Below are positions 6,795 through 6,983 of a stretch of DNA of 6,983 nt, piece after piece (the first letter of the stretch is position 1; every line of letters starts with the position of its first letter). Below the pieces are notes generated by a model. It saw nothing but the letters and a program-made list of their open reading frames with translations, was not told the origin of the DNA and did no database searches. This DNA is from an uncultured Chloroflexota bacterium (GTDB lineage: Bacteria; Chloroflexota; Anaerolineae; Aggregatilineales; Phototrophicaceae): NCBI GenBank assembly GCA_903904765.1, contig CAIVEA010000675.1, positions 1 to 6,983 of the forward strand. Direction: 5' to 3'. Made by a program: the position numbers and the translations under genes.

Positions 6795-6965
6795 AACCCT
6801 CATCCCCGGCCCTTCTCCCTCATGGCGAAGGGTGTAATACGAAGAAACCTCACCCCTCAGTCCCCTCTCCATGACGCGGAGTACCGCTATAGAGAGGGGT
6901 GAAAGACGCATCTGTTGGTCTTACTCCCCTTCGCCTTCAGGGCGAAGGGGCAGGGAATGAGGGTT
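6795..6965. repeat. MITE/REP-like palindromic intergenic element
   Basis: The ends are inverted repeats: AACCCTCAT at 6795-6803 and ATGAGGGTT at 6957-6965, extending imperfectly inward (16 of the first 18 bases pair). The element is about 171 bp, has no coding potential, and contains three hairpin units. The left one is CCCTTC/GAAGGG (6810-6815 with 6827-6832). The middle one is TCACCCCTC/GAGGGGTGA (6850-6858 with 6894-6902). The right one is a perfect 10-bp stem described separately. GGCGAAGGG occurs twice in direct orientation (6824-6832 and 6941-6949). I see no convincing target-site duplication. It begins 5 bp after the PLD stop codon. Whether it is repeated elsewhere in the genome cannot be seen from this window. 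Confidence 0.65.
6926..6950. other. Perfect 10-bp hairpin inside the palindromic element
   Basis: CCCCTTCGCC (6926-6935) pairs perfectly with GGCGAAGGGG (6941-6950) around a 5-nt TTCAG loop. No T-run follows on the plus strand, so a classical intrinsic terminator is not supported, although the structure could impede transcript decay or transcription leaving the PLD gene. Confidence 0.7.
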
Positions 6966-6983
6966 GTCCCGCAAAAAACCTAC

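Noticed and set aside
6926..6950. Intrinsic terminator for the PLD operon
   Set aside because: The stem is strong but no T-run follows on the plus strand (the next bases are CAGGGAATGA), and it belongs to a longer palindromic element.
6795..6965. CRISPR array or attachment site
   Set aside because: There are no regularly spaced direct repeats with unique spacers and no tRNA or integrase; inverted-repeat symmetry explains the pattern.

Overview
The window is GC-rich, gene-dense bacterial DNA. The gene set is a soluble APH-fold kinase, an HTTM membrane protein, tandem YedA-like exporters, a DUF4442 hotdog protein and a lipoprotein with a phospholipase D fold. A consensus TATAAT promoter and a palindromic intergenic repeat add to the picture. 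Together these would fit a Chloroflexota (Anaerolineae-like) genome or a similar environmental bacterium. That assignment is an impression from gene style and remains a low-to-moderate inference, because there is no rRNA or marker gene here.

Layout. (1) Positions 3-1040 hold an ACAD10/11-type phosphotransferase whose reading frame runs off the left edge, so its true start is outside the window. (2) Its 3' end overlaps by 23 bp the start of an HTTM (vitamin K-dependent carboxylase-related) integral membrane protein at 1018-2529. The two are probably translated from one message. (3) A 78-bp gap with a possible -10 element precedes two tandem paralogous DMT/EamA exporters (2608-3534 and 3563-4474), about 75% identical by eye and only 28 bp apart. 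(4) A DUF4442 thioesterase-fold gene lies convergently on the minus strand (4480-4947), its stop 5 bp from the second exporter's stop. (5) A roughly 127-bp divergent intergenic region carries a good sigma70 promoter pointing right. (6) That promoter leads into a two-gene operon: a strongly acidic 161-aa protein of unknown function (5075-5560) and, overlapping it by 4 bp (ATGA), a lipoprotein with two HKD phospholipase D motifs (5557-6789). (7) The last 190 bp have no gene but contain a MITE/REP-like element with terminal inverted repeats and several hairpins (about 6795-6965).

How the genes may work together. There is no single obvious pathway. The acidic protein and PLD lipoprotein look like one functional unit, and the kinase and HTTM protein are coupled at the translational level. 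The exporter pair is a local duplication. I see no CRISPR array, tRNA, rRNA, transposase or recognisable defence or secondary-metabolite cluster. The least explained items are the acidic partner of the PLD lipoprotein and the 3' palindromic element.
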